This document shows, piece by piece, positions 41,499 through 52,200 of a stretch of DNA of 64,000 nucleotides (the first letter of the stretch is position 1; every line of letters starts with the position of its first letter). A program made the position numbers and the translations under genes. The stretch spans positions 620,001-684,000 of the forward strand of contig NZ_CP075076.1 in NCBI RefSeq assembly GCF_023035295.1, read 5' to 3'. The notes beneath the pieces were generated by a model, which saw only the letters and a program-made list of their open reading frames with translations, was not told where the DNA came from and made no database searches. Origin of the DNA: Borrelia coriaceae. GTDB lineage: Bacteria; Spirochaetota; Spirochaetia; Borreliales; Borreliaceae.

Positions 41499-42038
41499 CT
41501 TTTCTTCTTTTATTAAAAGTATTGCTTCTATGTCTTTTCGTGCTATTTTAAAGTAATTGAGTCTTTCAAGTAGTTTTTTGTTATTTCCATTGCCTAGATT
41601 GAAGTGTTTTTGTATTTGTTCTCTTTTCTTCTTAGATTGGGCTCCTGTGATACCAAGCTCTAATAAGTCATTTAAATTTAAACTCTGTTTTTGTTTTTCT
41701 TTATAAAAAGTACCTATTTTTTTTAAAATTGTTTTTATTTCAAGTTTAGAAGCTATTTCTACTTCTTGATTCTTATTTTTAAGGTGGGCATGCTTAATTT
41801 TATTTTGGTTTAAGTTGCCTACTCTTTGAAGTATTTGTTTCCTAATAATATTTCCTGCTTTGTCGCTATCAGTAAAAATAATGATGCCATTTGTTTCTAT
41901 TGCTTTTTTTAAAACATTAATGGTTTCGTACTTAAGGTATAGCCCACCAGTCTCAACTATAGTACATTTAAATAGTTCTTTTATTCTCTTAGCATCGTCT
42001 TTGCCCTCAACTACAATTATTTCTTTTATTTGTTCCAG
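41460..42038 (-). CDS. rnmV: RNase M5-like TOPRIM protein without a standard start codon
   Basis: The frame encodes about 192 residues and matches ribonuclease M5, which trims the 5S rRNA precursor. The TOPRIM signatures are EIIVVEGKDDAKRIKELF at the N-terminus (catalytic Glu) and IIFTDSDKAGNIIR (Asp-x-Asp). A basic helical tail includes LLELGITGAQSKKKREQIQ, typical of the M5 C-terminal domain. I found no ATG, GTG or TTG codon anywhere in the frame. The frame is open only after the TAA of the upstream aminopeptidase gene, in the same phase. CTG at 42036-42038 is therefore the likely start and fits the family N-terminus to within a residue. The last ~13 codons are antisense to tRNA-Asn. Its purpose is probable; the start is inferred. 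Confidence 0.8.
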   Translation of the reverse strand: MEQIKEIIVVEGKDDAKRIKELFKCTIVETGGLYLKYETINVLKKAIETNGIIIFTDSDKAGNIIRKQILQRVGNLNQNKIKHAHLKNKNQEVEIASKLEIKTILKKIGTFYKEKQKQSLNLNDLLELGITGAQSKKKREQIQKHFNLGNGNNKKLLERLNYFKIARKDIEAILLIKEEKLPQKESNLRPSG

Positions 42039-42041
42039 ATG

Positions 42042-43310
42042 TTAATTCCAATTTTCAAAAAATGTTCTAAGCAGCTTTATTGATTCTATATGATCTGATA
42101 TTGCAATAGTTTCTCTTAAAGAGTGCATTCCCCACATTGGGACCCCAATGTCTATAGTTTCAATTCCTGTTTGGCAATTTGAGATTGGGCCAATTGTAGA
42201 GCCAGAGCGGGTATTTGCTTTCATTAGTATTTCTTGAATTTTAATATTATTTTTCATAGCCAAAGCTTTAATTTTTGCGCATCCATTTGCTGTTGTTGCA
42301 TATTTAAAATTGGCATTGCTTTTAATAGTTACTCCTTTTCCTAAACTTATTTGATAGTTTGGGTCATGTTTGTATATGTAGCCTGGATGAGTTCCATGTG
42401 CGCCATCCATTGAGATGTTAAATGATTTGTTTAGTTTGATTAGGTGTTCTTCTTTCTTTAGGTTTAAAACAAGATCTATTCTTTCTAAGATTTCTGTTAA
42501 TAGTGTTGAGTCAGCCCCTCTTGAAGTTGAAGATCCAATTTCTTCATTGTCAAAAAATACAGCTACTTTATTGTTATTATTATTTGTATGAACAAATGCA
42601 TTCATTATGGCATGACATCCCGATTTGTTATCTAGGTTCTTGGATGTTAAAAATTCACCTTCGCTACCTACAATTTTGGAAGGTTCAGATGCTGTAAATA
42701 TTAAATCGCATGATAAAAAATCTTTTTCGGATATTTGCATTTCTGCTAGAATTTTTTCTTTAATGCTTTTTGTAAGACTTGTGATAATTACAATATTTTC
42801 ATGGGTGTCATATGTAAATCCTTCATTTACCTTGTGGTTTAAGTGAATGGCAACATTTGGTATGATGCCGATATTTTCAATTGTTATTAATTCTGATTTA
42901 ATTATTCCATCTTTATTGAAGTATACAATTCCTGCCAAGCTTAAATCTCTGTCAGTCCAAGTTGAGATTATTGGACTACCGTAAACCTCAATGTGATTAG
43001 AAAATACATTGCCTTTGTGTTTTATAGATTCTATTTTGAGCTTTAAGCCAGGACTATCAGAGTGTGCTGCTGCTATTAGGAATGGTTCATGTGTTTTGTT
43101 GGTGTTAATGTTGAATGCAATAAGACTTGTCCCTTCTTTTTTTACGTAATAATATCCTGTTTCTAATAACCATTTATCATCAAGTTTTAATTCTTTTGCA
43201 TTAAGATAATATACTAGTTTTTGTTCAATGTAGTTTACTAAATGGTATGGTGTTAAACTTTTGTCTAATAGGTTTTGAAAATGTGATATATCGAATGTTC
43301 GGTCATACAT
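42042..43310 (-). CDS. M18 family aminopeptidase (aspartyl aminopeptidase type)
   Basis: This cytoplasmic di-zinc exopeptidase has 422 residues. Family motifs are AAHSDSPGLKLK (first metal His and Asp), LDNKSGCHA (bridging Asp), FFDNEEIGSSTSRGA (catalytic Glu pair), SMDGAHGTHPGY and a late GVPMWGMHSLRE with the last metal His. M18 enzymes form dodecamers and remove N-terminal acidic or other residues. It is the first gene of a minus-strand pair with the RNase M5 frame, which begins four bases after its stop in the same phase. The divergent lipoprotein gene lies 100 bases upstream. Confidence 0.94.
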   Translation of the reverse strand: MYDRTFDISHFQNLLDKSLTPYHLVNYIEQKLVYYLNAKELKLDDKWLLETGYYYVKKEGTSLIAFNINTNKTHEPFLIAAAHSDSPGLKLKIESIKHKGNVFSNHIEVYGSPIISTWTDRDLSLAGIVYFNKDGIIKSELITIENIGIIPNVAIHLNHKVNEGFTYDTHENIVIITSLTKSIKEKILAEMQISEKDFLSCDLIFTASEPSKIVGSEGEFLTSKNLDNKSGCHAIMNAFVHTNNNNNKVAVFFDNEEIGSSTSRGADSTLLTEILERIDLVLNLKKEEHLIKLNKSFNISMDGAHGTHPGYIYKHDPNYQISLGKGVTIKSNANFKYATTANGCAKIKALAMKNNIKIQEILMKANTRSGSTIGPISNCQTGIETIDIGVPMWGMHSLRETIAISDHIESIKLLRTFFENWN

Positions 43311-43332
43311 TCTTTTTTCCCCTGTAGTTTTA

Positions 43333-43362
43333 TTGTTTTGATACTTAATATTTTATTATAAT
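43333..43362 (+). promoter_or_regulatory. Promoter for the lipoprotein gene at 43411
   Basis: TTGTTT (43333-43338) and a perfect TATAAT (43357-43362) are 18 bases apart. The leader would be about 40 bases and contains AAGGAG before the ATG. Confidence 0.5.
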
Positions 43363-43410
43363 AGCTAGTGCATGTATATATGTTTGTGTATATACTAAGG
43401 AGATTATTAA

Positions 43411-44136
43411 ATGTATAAATTTTATAAGTTAATGTTCGTATCTTTAATATTTATTGCTTGTACGACAGTTTCAGAGGTTAATTTACAGGATGATGCAAGC
43501 GGAACAGTTTCATTAATATTTAATGTTAATAAAGAATTTGAAAAGATCAGAAAAGAACTTGTAGCAACTCTTGTAGGGAAAGAGGCTGCTCGAATGCCTC
43601 TTTTCCCCATCGATAAGATAGAGCAATATTTTGGTGATGAAGGGAAAAAATTAGGCCTAAAACTCTTAAGTATTAAGGCTAATGGTGATTCCCTTAATTT
43701 GATTGTTAAATTTGATAATTTGTTTAAGGTTGTAAAAGATTATTTTGCAAAAGAGAAAATGCCTATATTTAAAATAGAAAAGAAAAATGGGAAAAATGTT
43801 CTTGAAATTGATTTTAATTTAAAAAGTGTTACTAAGGTCATTAATGAAAATAAAGAATATGTTAATGATGCTCTTGCGGCACTCTTGCCTTCAGAAGAAA
43901 TGCCAATTTCTGAGCAAGAATATAAGGATGTGTTAGTTTATTTTTTATCAGACTTTACTTCGCATGCAAATGAGCTTATTGATAATTCTAATGTTACAGT
44001 TAAAGTTAAGACATCAAGAAAAATTCAAGAGCAGTTTGGATTTAATCAGCTCAACTCGAATACTTTAGAACTTAAATTAGGTATGATTAGAACTTTAAGT
44101 CTTGAAAAACCAATAAAATTGAAATTGGTTTATTAA
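43411..44136 (+). CDS. Putative lipoprotein, unknown function
   Basis: The 241-residue product has a lipoprotein signal: a basic N-terminus, a hydrophobic stretch and the lipobox FIAC with Cys at residue 17 (MYKFYKLMFVSLIFIAC). The mature part is mixed alpha/beta, lysine-rich, and contains no motif I recognise. A long block (LLSIKANGDSLNLIVKFDN) looks like paired beta strands. It is predicted to be anchored to the inner or outer membrane; sorting cannot be read. SD is AAGGAGA. It stands alone and ends at a terminator facing fruA. The position matches BB0628 of recalled B31 order. Confidence 0.8.
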   Translation: MYKFYKLMFVSLIFIACTTVSEVNLQDDASGTVSLIFNVNKEFEKIRKELVATLVGKEAARMPLFPIDKIEQYFGDEGKKLGLKLLSIKANGDSLNLIVKFDNLFKVVKDYFAKEKMPIFKIEKKNGKNVLEIDFNLKSVTKVINENKEYVNDALAALLPSEEMPISEQEYKDVLVYFLSDFTSHANELIDNSNVTVKVKTSRKIQEQFGFNQLNSNTLELKLGMIRTLSLEKPIKLKLVY

Positions 44137-44162
44137 TTTTTATAATCTTATTCAAGTTATTT

Positions 44163-44195
44163 AAGAGATAAGAGTTACTTCCTATCTCTTTTCAT
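44163..44195 (+). terminator. Terminator between the lipoprotein gene and fruA
   Basis: AAGAGATA (44163-44170) and TATCTCTT (44183-44190) form an 8-bp stem with a 12-base loop, followed by TTC on the plus strand. It overlaps the last codons of fruA, which runs the other way. Moderate support because the U-run is short. Confidence 0.5.
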
Positions 44196-46022
44196 AAGTC
44201 CTATTAATAGGCCTGTTATCAAAGTTCCTATTAAAATAGACAGTATCCACATTAATGGATTAGTTACTATTGGAAGAATGAAGATCCCGCCGTGTGGAGC
44301 CATAAGTTTTACTTGGAAGAATGCAGACAGAAAGCCTCCAATGGATGATCCTATTATGCAAGCAGGTATTATTTTTAGAGGGTCGGCAGCTACTAAAGGA
44401 ATCACTCCTTCTGTTATGAAACATGCACCTAAAAAGTAACAAACTTTACCAGCTTCGTGTTCTTCTTGTGAGAACTTCTTATTGAAGATGCTCGTTGCAA
44501 GTGCAACTCCGAGTGGAGGAATCATTCCTCCTGCCATTACGCTTGCATGAGGAATATAATTTCCAGCAGTTATCATTGCAATTCCAAATGCATAAGCCGC
44601 TTTGTTTACGGGACCACCCATGTCTATTGACATCATTCCACCAAGCAGTGCACCCAGTAGTGCCATATTTGTTCCGCTTAGTGAGTTTAACATATTTGTT
44701 ATGGACGTATTAATATGTGCAATTGGTGTTAGTGATAAGTATGTTAAGAATCCTGATATTAAAACTGAGAAGAGTGGATAGGTTAGGACAGGATTAATAC
44801 CACTTATCTTGGGTGGTATTATTTTTTTACTTATTGATTTTATTGCTAAGGTTACATGTCCTGCAATAAATCCTGCTAAGATTCCCCCTAAAAATCCTGC
44901 ATTACCCTTACTCATCATTAATCCTGTAATCATTCCAGGTGCAAGTCCGGGACGTTCTGCTATGCTGAATGAAATGTACCCAGCAAGTATTGGGAGCATT
45001 AGGAAAAAAGCATTACCACCTCCGATTTGCATTAAAATATCTGCTATTTGATTATAGCTTGGATCGTTTGGATCAAAAGCTTTAATGCCAAACATGAATG
45101 ATATTGCAATGATTATTCCCCCAGATACTACGAACGGAAGCATAAAGGATACACCGTTCATTAAGTGCTTATATGCACCACTTGTTTTACGGGTTGTTTT
45201 ACTTTCACCTTGTACTGTGTTGCTTGTATAAATTTTTGCCTTGTTATCAAGAATATTTTGAATGAGTTCTTTTGCTTTGTATATGCCTTCTTTTACGCCA
45301 GTTTCGATTAGTGGTTTACCATTAAACCTTGCTTTATCAACGTTTCTGCCGGCTGCAATAATTATTCCTTTTGCCCTTTTTATTTCTTCTTCTTCTATTA
45401 GATTATCAACGCCACTAGAGCCATTAGTTTCTACTTTGATCTCTATGTTTAGTTCAGCTGCTGCTCGTTTTAGACTGTCAGCTGCCATATATGTGTGGGC
45501 AATTCCTGTAGGGCAGGCAGTTACTGCGAGAATGAAATCCTTAGAGCTACTTTTATTAATTACTGAGTCTGTGTTGCTATTTAAAAGAATTTCTAAAAAT
45601 CTGTTTGTATCATTTGTACTCATAATTTCTTGTCTTATAATTTCATTATTAAATATATTATTAAGATAAGATATTGTTTTAATATGAGTATTGCCTGTGG
45701 TTTTTTCAGGAACAGCTATCATGAAAAATAATTTTGAGGGTTTAGAGTCGGAAGCATCAAAATTGAAACCTTCCCCTTTAACTCGCAATATAGCTATACC
45801 GTGTTTTTCAACAAAATTGCCTTTTGCATGTGGCATTGCAATGTATTCTTCAAGACCAGTGCCGTTTATTTCTTCTCGGGTTTTAATTTCTTTTATGAAA
45901 TCTTCTTTGTTGTTTAGATATCCATTTTCATTGAGCATGTCAGCCATCTTTTCGATTACATCGTCTTTACTTTTGGCCTCATAATTCAATAATATTAATT
46001 TTTTAGAAAATAAATCTTGCAT
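44175..46022 (-). CDS. fruA: PTS fructose-type permease, fused EIIA-EIIB-EIIC
   Basis: This PTS permease imports and phosphorylates fructose, or possibly mannose-type sugars, to the 1-phosphate. The single 615-residue chain holds EIIA (1-150; phospho-His 65 in MPHAKGNF), EIIB (about 162-260; phospho-Cys 170 in TACPTGIAHTYMAA) and a membrane EIIC (about 280-610) with eight or so spans and the GGMIPPLGVALAT loop. All phosphorylation sites are present. SD is AAGGAG, ~8 bases from ATG. The upstream region is a long TA repeat, and fruK lies divergent beyond it; FruK would act directly on fructose 1-phosphate made by this permease. Confidence 0.93.
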   Translation of the reverse strand: MQDLFSKKLILLNYEAKSKDDVIEKMADMLNENGYLNNKEDFIKEIKTREEINGTGLEEYIAMPHAKGNFVEKHGIAILRVKGEGFNFDASDSKPSKLFFMIAVPEKTTGNTHIKTISYLNNIFNNEIIRQEIMSTNDTNRFLEILLNSNTDSVINKSSSKDFILAVTACPTGIAHTYMAADSLKRAAAELNIEIKVETNGSSGVDNLIEEEEIKRAKGIIIAAGRNVDKARFNGKPLIETGVKEGIYKAKELIQNILDNKAKIYTSNTVQGESKTTRKTSGAYKHLMNGVSFMLPFVVSGGIIIAISFMFGIKAFDPNDPSYNQIADILMQIGGGNAFFLMLPILAGYISFSIAERPGLAPGMITGLMMSKGNAGFLGGILAGFIAGHVTLAIKSISKKIIPPKISGINPVLTYPLFSVLISGFLTYLSLTPIAHINTSITNMLNSLSGTNMALLGALLGGMMSIDMGGPVNKAAYAFGIAMITAGNYIPHASVMAGGMIPPLGVALATSIFNKKFSQEEHEAGKVCYFLGACFITEGVIPLVAADPLKIIPACIIGSSIGGFLSAFFQVKLMAPHGGIFILPIVTNPLMWILSILIGTLITGLLIGLMKRDRK

Positions 46023-46053
46023 AGGAAGCTCCTTGCTATACTTTAATAACCGT

Positions 46054-46161
<108 letters not shown>

Positions 46162-46214
46162 TATTGTGTTTTATTATTATTTAAAGATTTTACTTAATTA
46201 TAAAGGAGATTGGT

Positions 46215-47132
46215 TTGATATACACTCTTACTCTTAATCCTGCTATTGATTATAAGATAGTTGTAGATGATTTTCAGACAGGATGTCTTAATCATGTTAT
46301 TAAGAATGGTTTTTTTGTTGGAGGGAAGGGAGTAAATGTGAGTAATGTACTTAAAAATTTTGGAATGGAAAGTGTTGTTCTTGGATTTTTGGGTGGATTT
46401 ACAGGTGATTATATAAAGACACATCTTGATTTAATTGGAATAAAGCATAATTTTATAAGTATCAATGACAATACTAGAATTAATATTAAAATGATGTCAG
46501 ATGGAAAAGAAACAGAAATTAATGGGCATGCACCAGTAATTCTTGAGGGTGATTTTCAGTCTTTGATTTTAAAATTAAAAAAATTAGATAATGATATATT
46601 AATCATGTCTGGAAGCATTCCAAGCTCGCTTGGGTGTCGGGCTTATAATGAAATAGCTAAAAATCTTTCTAGCAATGTTAAGTTCATTATTGATACTAGT
46701 GGTCCTGCTTTGCAAGAGATTATAGGACTTAGACCTTTTTTAATAAAGCCAAATATTAATGAACTTAAGGAGCTTTTGGGTATAGAGTTAAATTCTAATA
46801 AGGATTTAGTGAGTGCTGGATGTGAGATTATAGGAAGGGGAGTGCAAAATATTATAATTTCAATGGGAAGGAGTGGGGCTGTGTTTATAAATAGTAAAGA
46901 TGTTTTTTTAGCTAGCGTTCCTCAAATTGATTCTTTAAGTACTATTGGTGCAGGAGATTCTGTTGTTGCTGGATTTGTGTATGCATATCAAATTGGGAAT
47001 TCTTTGCTTGATGCTTTTAAGTTTGGAGTTGCATCAGGTACTGCAACAGCCCTTAGGGGACAGCTTTGTAGTCTTGATGATGTTAAATATATTCTTGATA
47101 AAATAGAACTTGAGCAACTTTATTTAGGGTAA
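46215..47132 (+). CDS. fruK: 1-phosphofructokinase
   Basis: FruK phosphorylates fructose 1-phosphate to fructose 1,6-bisphosphate, feeding glycolysis. The 305 residues are of PfkB type: YTLTLNPAIDYKI at the N-terminus, GGKGVNVSNVLKNFG (substrate site), MSGSIPSSL, and the ATP and catalytic motif STIGAGDSVVAGF with the base Asp near residue 250. The start is TTG with AAAGGAG upstream. It is divergent from fruA and shares the TA-rich intergenic region. The ~200 bases after it, to tRNA-Asp, hold nothing recognisable. Confidence 0.95.
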   Translation: MIYTLTLNPAIDYKIVVDDFQTGCLNHVIKNGFFVGGKGVNVSNVLKNFGMESVVLGFLGGFTGDYIKTHLDLIGIKHNFISINDNTRINIKMMSDGKETEINGHAPVILEGDFQSLILKLKKLDNDILIMSGSIPSSLGCRAYNEIAKNLSSNVKFIIDTSGPALQEIIGLRPFLIKPNINELKELLGIELNSNKDLVSAGCEIIGRGVQNIIISMGRSGAVFINSKDVFLASVPQIDSLSTIGAGDSVVAGFVYAYQIGNSLLDAFKFGVASGTATALRGQLCSLDDVKYILDKIELEQLYLG

Positions 47133-47336
47133 TTTTGAATTGTTTATATATTTATAAATGTGAAAATGAGTTTTCTGTTTTAATAGAATTTTTTTAAAAT
47201 TTTCTAACTAACTTCAATAATAGTTTTGCAGTTAATATTTTTTGCTACAGGTTAATTTATACTTTAATAACTAATATTGAAATAAATTAAGATGAAGAAA
47301 ATGTAGATAAGAATTTTTGGTTTGAAAAAATATAAT

Positions 47337-47410
47337 CGGGAGCAACGGGACTCGAACCCGCGACCTCCTGCGTGACAGGCAGGCGTTCTAACCAGCTGAA
47401 CTACGCCCCC
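47337..47410 (-). tRNA. tRNA-Asp (anticodon GTC)
   Basis: A 74-base cloverleaf with acceptor GGGGGCG/TGCTCCC, discriminator G, anticodon stem CCTGC/GCAGG and loop CTGTCAC, giving GTC. The T arm is GCGGG/CCCGT. No CCA is encoded. Confidence 0.95.
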
Positions 47411-47427
47411 AAATGCAACACCTTAAA

Positions 47428-47456
47428 ATTATATTGTTTTTCTTTTTGTTTGTCAA
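47428..47456 (-). promoter_or_regulatory. Promoter for tRNA-Asp
   Basis: On the minus strand, a perfect TTGACA (47451-47456) and perfect TATAAT (47428-47433) are 17 bases apart, an exact consensus promoter. It overlaps the very end of the recD region and starts ~10 bases before the tRNA. Confidence 0.85.
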
Positions 47457-47457
47457 T

Positions 47458-49284
47458 TTATTTTAATGTATCTATATGCTCTAAGATTTTTGAATCTCTT
47501 TTTATTGTTTTTAGACTAACATTTTTAATAATATTTTTATTTGATATTATTTTTATGCTTTCTTTGGCTCTTGTTATTGCAGTGTAGAGTAGTTCTTTGG
47601 TTAAAAATGGGTGATCCTCTATAATTATTTGTACATGTTGATATTCAGAGCCTTGGCTTTTATGTATTGTTGTTGCGAAACTGAGTTCATATTTGTTGAT
47701 TAAATTAAAATTTATTCTTTTGTATTTCTTATCTTCCCTTTTAAATAGAGCGTAAATTTTAGAATTTTCTCTAAAGAGAATTCCTCTTTCTCCGTTAAAT
47801 AGATCATTTTTATAATCGTTTTGAGTGATTAGGATTATTTGTCCAATTAAATTGCCATATATTTTGTTCAAATACAATTTTATTATTTCATTTATTTTTT
47901 TTGTTCCGAATTTTCCAAGATTTCTTGAACATAAAATGACGTTGTTAAGCAGAGTGTTAATTATTGATTCAATTTCTTCGTCATTTAGTGAATTGAGATT
48001 GAAGTTAGAGATTTTATTGTATAAATTTTTTGTGTGATTTAATAATTCATTTTCAATATTGATTTTATTTATGTCCTTTAAAATTATATTTTTGTTGGCA
48101 TTAAGTTGAGTATCGATTAGATTTATCTCTTCTTTATATATTGCTTCGGCTAATAAATTGATCTCATTATTGCTTCTGAAATTTTTTTTAAGTATTTCTA
48201 CATTTTCATTGTTTGTTTCTTTGATTTTCATAAGACTTGAATATACGTTGCCTCCATCTATTGATGGGAGTTGGTTTTTGTCTCCTGTTATTATGAGTTT
48301 TGTGCTTGTTTTGATTGCCTTTAACAATTTTAAAAAAGTACTTGCATCTATCATAGATGCTTCATCAATTATTATTATTTCAAATTCTAGAGGATTAGTT
48401 TCATTATATTTGTTGTTTTTATTGATGAATGATATTTTTAATAGTTTTTGTATTGTGCTATATTCTATTTCAAGATTGTTAAATGATTCTTTTAGACTTG
48501 ATTTTAGTTTTTGACTTGCTTTTCCAGTTGGTGCTATAAGAGCTACCTTTTGCTTGATTTTTAAGTTAAGGTCAATTGCCTTTAAAATATAATTGATAGT
48601 TGTTGTTTTGCCTGTGCCTGGACCACCGCTTAGTATAAAGAAGTTACTTTGAAGCGATTTTTTGATTGAATTGATTTGTTCTTTACTTAGATCCTTGGTG
48701 TTTAGGTTTGTCATAATATTTTGTATTTTTTGATAGCTTATTTCATTTTTGTGATCTTTAAGTCTTTGATTTATTTTTTTTATGAGTTCTTCTTCTTCTC
48801 TGAAGTTTTTTTGAGTGTATATGTGAATATTATTTTCTAATATTAAAGGTGTTGTAATTTTTTCATTTTGATTATAATTCTTTATTATATTATTTGCTTT
48901 TAAGTGAAAGATAATTTCTTGTATTTTTGTTACTTTTGTGAGTTTTGTAAGTTCTTCTAATATGTTTCTTGATTTTTGATAGAATTGATTTTCTTCTTCT
49001 AGTTCTAGGATAGAACAGGCAATTGTGTTTTGAATATCTTTTATTAACAAATTAATATTAGCTCTTAAATGTCCTTTGGAGAGATAATTAAATAAAAATA
49101 TTAAAAAAATAGTAAGTTCTTTATTATTTTCATTTTTGATATTTTTTGTGAGTAGGTGTGATTTGTAGTAATTTTCTATGTTTATGTCCAAAATTTCAAT
49201 TATTTCATAAATTTTGAGTTCTGGGTTTAAGTAGTTTCTTTCATGATCTTTTAAAAATTCTCTTAATACTAGATAATTTCTCAT
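47458..49284 (-). CDS. recD: Exonuclease V alpha subunit RecD
   Basis: RecD is the 5'-3' superfamily 1B helicase of the RecBCD nuclease, which processes double-strand breaks. The 608 residues show Walker A LSGGPGTGKTTTINYIL at about 220, motif II IIIDEASMID, GDKNQLPSIDGG (motif III) and the late ATTIHKSQGSEY and LLYTAITRAK motifs. The N-terminal ~150 residues are the RecBC-docking domain. It is the last gene of a tight operon, nine bases after recB. The consensus promoter of tRNA-Asp lies just past its stop. Confidence 0.94.
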   Translation of the reverse strand: MRNYLVLREFLKDHERNYLNPELKIYEIIEILDINIENYYKSHLLTKNIKNENNKELTIFLIFLFNYLSKGHLRANINLLIKDIQNTIACSILELEEENQFYQKSRNILEELTKLTKVTKIQEIIFHLKANNIIKNYNQNEKITTPLILENNIHIYTQKNFREEEELIKKINQRLKDHKNEISYQKIQNIMTNLNTKDLSKEQINSIKKSLQSNFFILSGGPGTGKTTTINYILKAIDLNLKIKQKVALIAPTGKASQKLKSSLKESFNNLEIEYSTIQKLLKISFINKNNKYNETNPLEFEIIIIDEASMIDASTFLKLLKAIKTSTKLIITGDKNQLPSIDGGNVYSSLMKIKETNNENVEILKKNFRSNNEINLLAEAIYKEEINLIDTQLNANKNIILKDINKINIENELLNHTKNLYNKISNFNLNSLNDEEIESIINTLLNNVILCSRNLGKFGTKKINEIIKLYLNKIYGNLIGQIILITQNDYKNDLFNGERGILFRENSKIYALFKREDKKYKRINFNLINKYELSFATTIHKSQGSEYQHVQIIIEDHPFLTKELLYTAITRAKESIKIISNKNIIKNVSLKTIKRDSKILEHIDTLK

Positions 49285-49293
49285 ATTTTCCTT

Positions 49294-52200
49294 TTAATAT
49301 TTTGATTGCAAATATATTTGTTCTAAATCTAATTCTTTAAAGTTTGGTATAGTTGAGTAGATTCCATTTTGTGTTTTAGATTGTTCTTTGATATTTTTTT
49401 GAAATGCTCTTGTAAAGAGGTATATTACGCCTCCAAAGTGTTTTTTATATTCTTCTTCATTTTTAAAGAGTATTTCTTTTATTCCTAGCGTGTAGATTTT
49501 GTATTGTAAATCATATTTTTCTTGTTGCATCTTATTTGTTAAATTTGTTAAATTATAATCTTCTAAATTTTCTCCAAGATAATTTGTTTTATAGTCTAAA
49601 ATGTATACTTTATGATTTATCTTAAAAATAAGATCAATAATTCCCTTTATGTATCCACCGTGTAATGTTAAATCCAGTTTATTATGAACTTTAAAAAGAG
49701 ATTTTCGTTCATAAGTTTTTGTATTTATTTTAATTAAGAATTCCATTTCTTTTTGTAATTTTTGAATATCACATAATCTTGCGTCAATGAATTTAATTTT
49801 TGTATTTAATATGTTGTAAATCATTGTTGTTAGCATTTCTTGTATTTTGGTTGTATTTAGTTTTGAATTAAAATGTTCGATTTTTTGCTGTATGAGAGTA
49901 ATATTAATTTTTTGGAAATTGTTAAAATTATTTTTTGCATCACTAAAATTAATGTCTTTCATTATGTCATGTAAAATATTACCAATATCTTTGCCTCTTG
50001 GTAGTACTCCTTCAGTGCAAATAGCGTTATTATCATAAATCTCATCATCTCTTGTTTCTTGATTTGTATGGTAATTGGGGTTATAGCTTGATGCAAGACT
50101 TGTATAGCTATGGGTGTATTCTTTTCTAAATAAATGTTTATTAATTGGTGGTGGAGATATTAATTTTATTTTTTTGTTATCATTGATGTAGAGTTTATTG
50201 AATGGGTTAGCTTTAATCAAATTGTACACATTAAAGTTTAAATTTATTTTGTCAATTGTTTTTATTTTTGCTAATTCTAACATTTTATTTATTATTATGC
50301 CTTTATTGATAATAAATAGTGCAAACCTAGATCGTGTTGTTCCTACGTAAAAAATGTTTTTTTCTTCATTGAAAATTTTATTTTTAGCAAATTGTTGATT
50401 TTCTTTTAATTTTAAAAAATCATATTCTATCTTATTGTTTAGGTAAAATTTATAAAATGTGTCTGATTTTTTAACTAGGCTATCATTTTGTTGAGCATCA
50501 CTTATTAGGAATACTATATTAAAACTGAGTCCTTTTGATTTGTGAATTGTCAGTATTTCTATTGATTGACAATCTTGAGTAGTGGTTTTACCTTCATATT
50601 GTTCAATATCCTGATTTAGTATTAGATCTTCTAGAGTGCCTATTAATGATTCTATGTTTTTCTCTTCATAGTAAATTTTAGAAATGAAATCCAGGCTTGT
50701 TTCGTGGTTTTTAAGTTCTTCAAATTTTTTCTCATTGATTAGGGTTTCCTTGTAGCTTTTTTTTGATTGTGCAAATTCAGTAAAGGTAGTATTTTGCAAA
50801 TCTTTTGCTAGCTTGAGCCATAAATTTTTATTTGATATGATTTCATCTATTGCCTTTATTAATGTTATTTCTTGATTTTCAAGTAAATATATTATATTAC
50901 TGATAGCTTCTTCTATGTGTTTTATTTCATTTTGTTCAATCAAACTTAGATGTAACGTCCATGGAAGGTTTATTATTTTGCTGGTTAAGATATAGTTTAG
51001 AGTTTGAAAGTTTTGTTTTCTGTCTAGACATTTTATGAGGTAAAATATTTCGCTAAATTCTTTAGTCTTAAAGAATGATTCTTCGATCTTATTCGTTTTT
51101 ATGTTGTGATTTTTAAGTTCCTTATCTATTAAATTTATTTCTTTGCTTGTTCTGCAGAGCACTTTTATATCTGATTCTTTAATTTGTCTAAGTGTATTAT
51201 GATCATAAATTTTGCCGTTTGTTAGCAGATATTTTATTGTTAGTGCTGTCTTTTGGAAGATATTTGAATCCCCCTCAGTTTCTATTATATTGATTACTTC
51301 TATCTCTTGATCATTTATAAAAATTTTATTTTCATCATTTTTAGGGTCCGTTTTTGCTTTCGTAAATTCTATGTGTTCAATTTCAGACGTTAATGTTTTA
51401 TTATAGATATTATCAAACATAGTATTTAAAGGTTCAATTAATTTTTTATTTGATCTGTAATTTGTTGTTAATGTTATTTTTGCCTCGTCCTTGATTTTGT
51501 CTTTTATCCCTTGGTTGTAAAATGATATGTCAGCATTTCTAAATGTATAGATTATTTGCTTAGGATCGGCTATAAATACTAGCTTTATGCCACAGGAATT
51601 GAGCAGTGCAAATATTTCTATTTGTGTTAGATCTAAATCTTGTGCTTCGTCTATTAATATTATTTTATATCTATTTTTTATTGAATTTAATAGTTTGTTA
51701 TCATGGGATTTTAGATGTCTTTTAAAGTTTAATATTATATGTTTTTGGTCTATTTTGTTTGTTGTGTTAATGGTATTGGTAAGTTCTCTTTCTATATATT
51801 TAAGTATTTTGTATTCGACTTTTAGTTGAATAAATCTTCTAAGTGTGTTTTTATCTTCTTTGTCTGTATTTGTTTCATGGCTAAGTTTTTTTAAAGCGTT
51901 TTGTATTTTTATCTCTTTAGGTAATAGGGTGGTATTTTTTTTAAGGTTAGATTCTATTATTTTATAAAAAAATTTGTTGTTTGTAAGTGTGTCTGTTATT
52001 TTGACTATGTCATCTTCATGACTATATTTTATTTCTGATATTTTAGTGCCTTGGTTATGTTTATTGAGAAAATTTCGTTTTTCCTCAATAGTCATTTCAT
52101 TTAATAAGTCGACTATTGAGTTGTATTCATGAATTAATCTATCTTGATTTGTAAGTATTTTTTTAAAAGTCGTTTGCTTTTCTATCCAATTTTCAAGTTC

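Noticed and set aside
41860..42045. A plus-strand hydrophobic frame of 61 residues
   Set aside because: It is the complement of the RNase M5-like coding region, which has clear family motifs.
46194..46424. A minus-strand frame of 76 residues opposite fruK
   Set aside because: It overlaps the conserved start of fruK, has no SD and no family-like composition.
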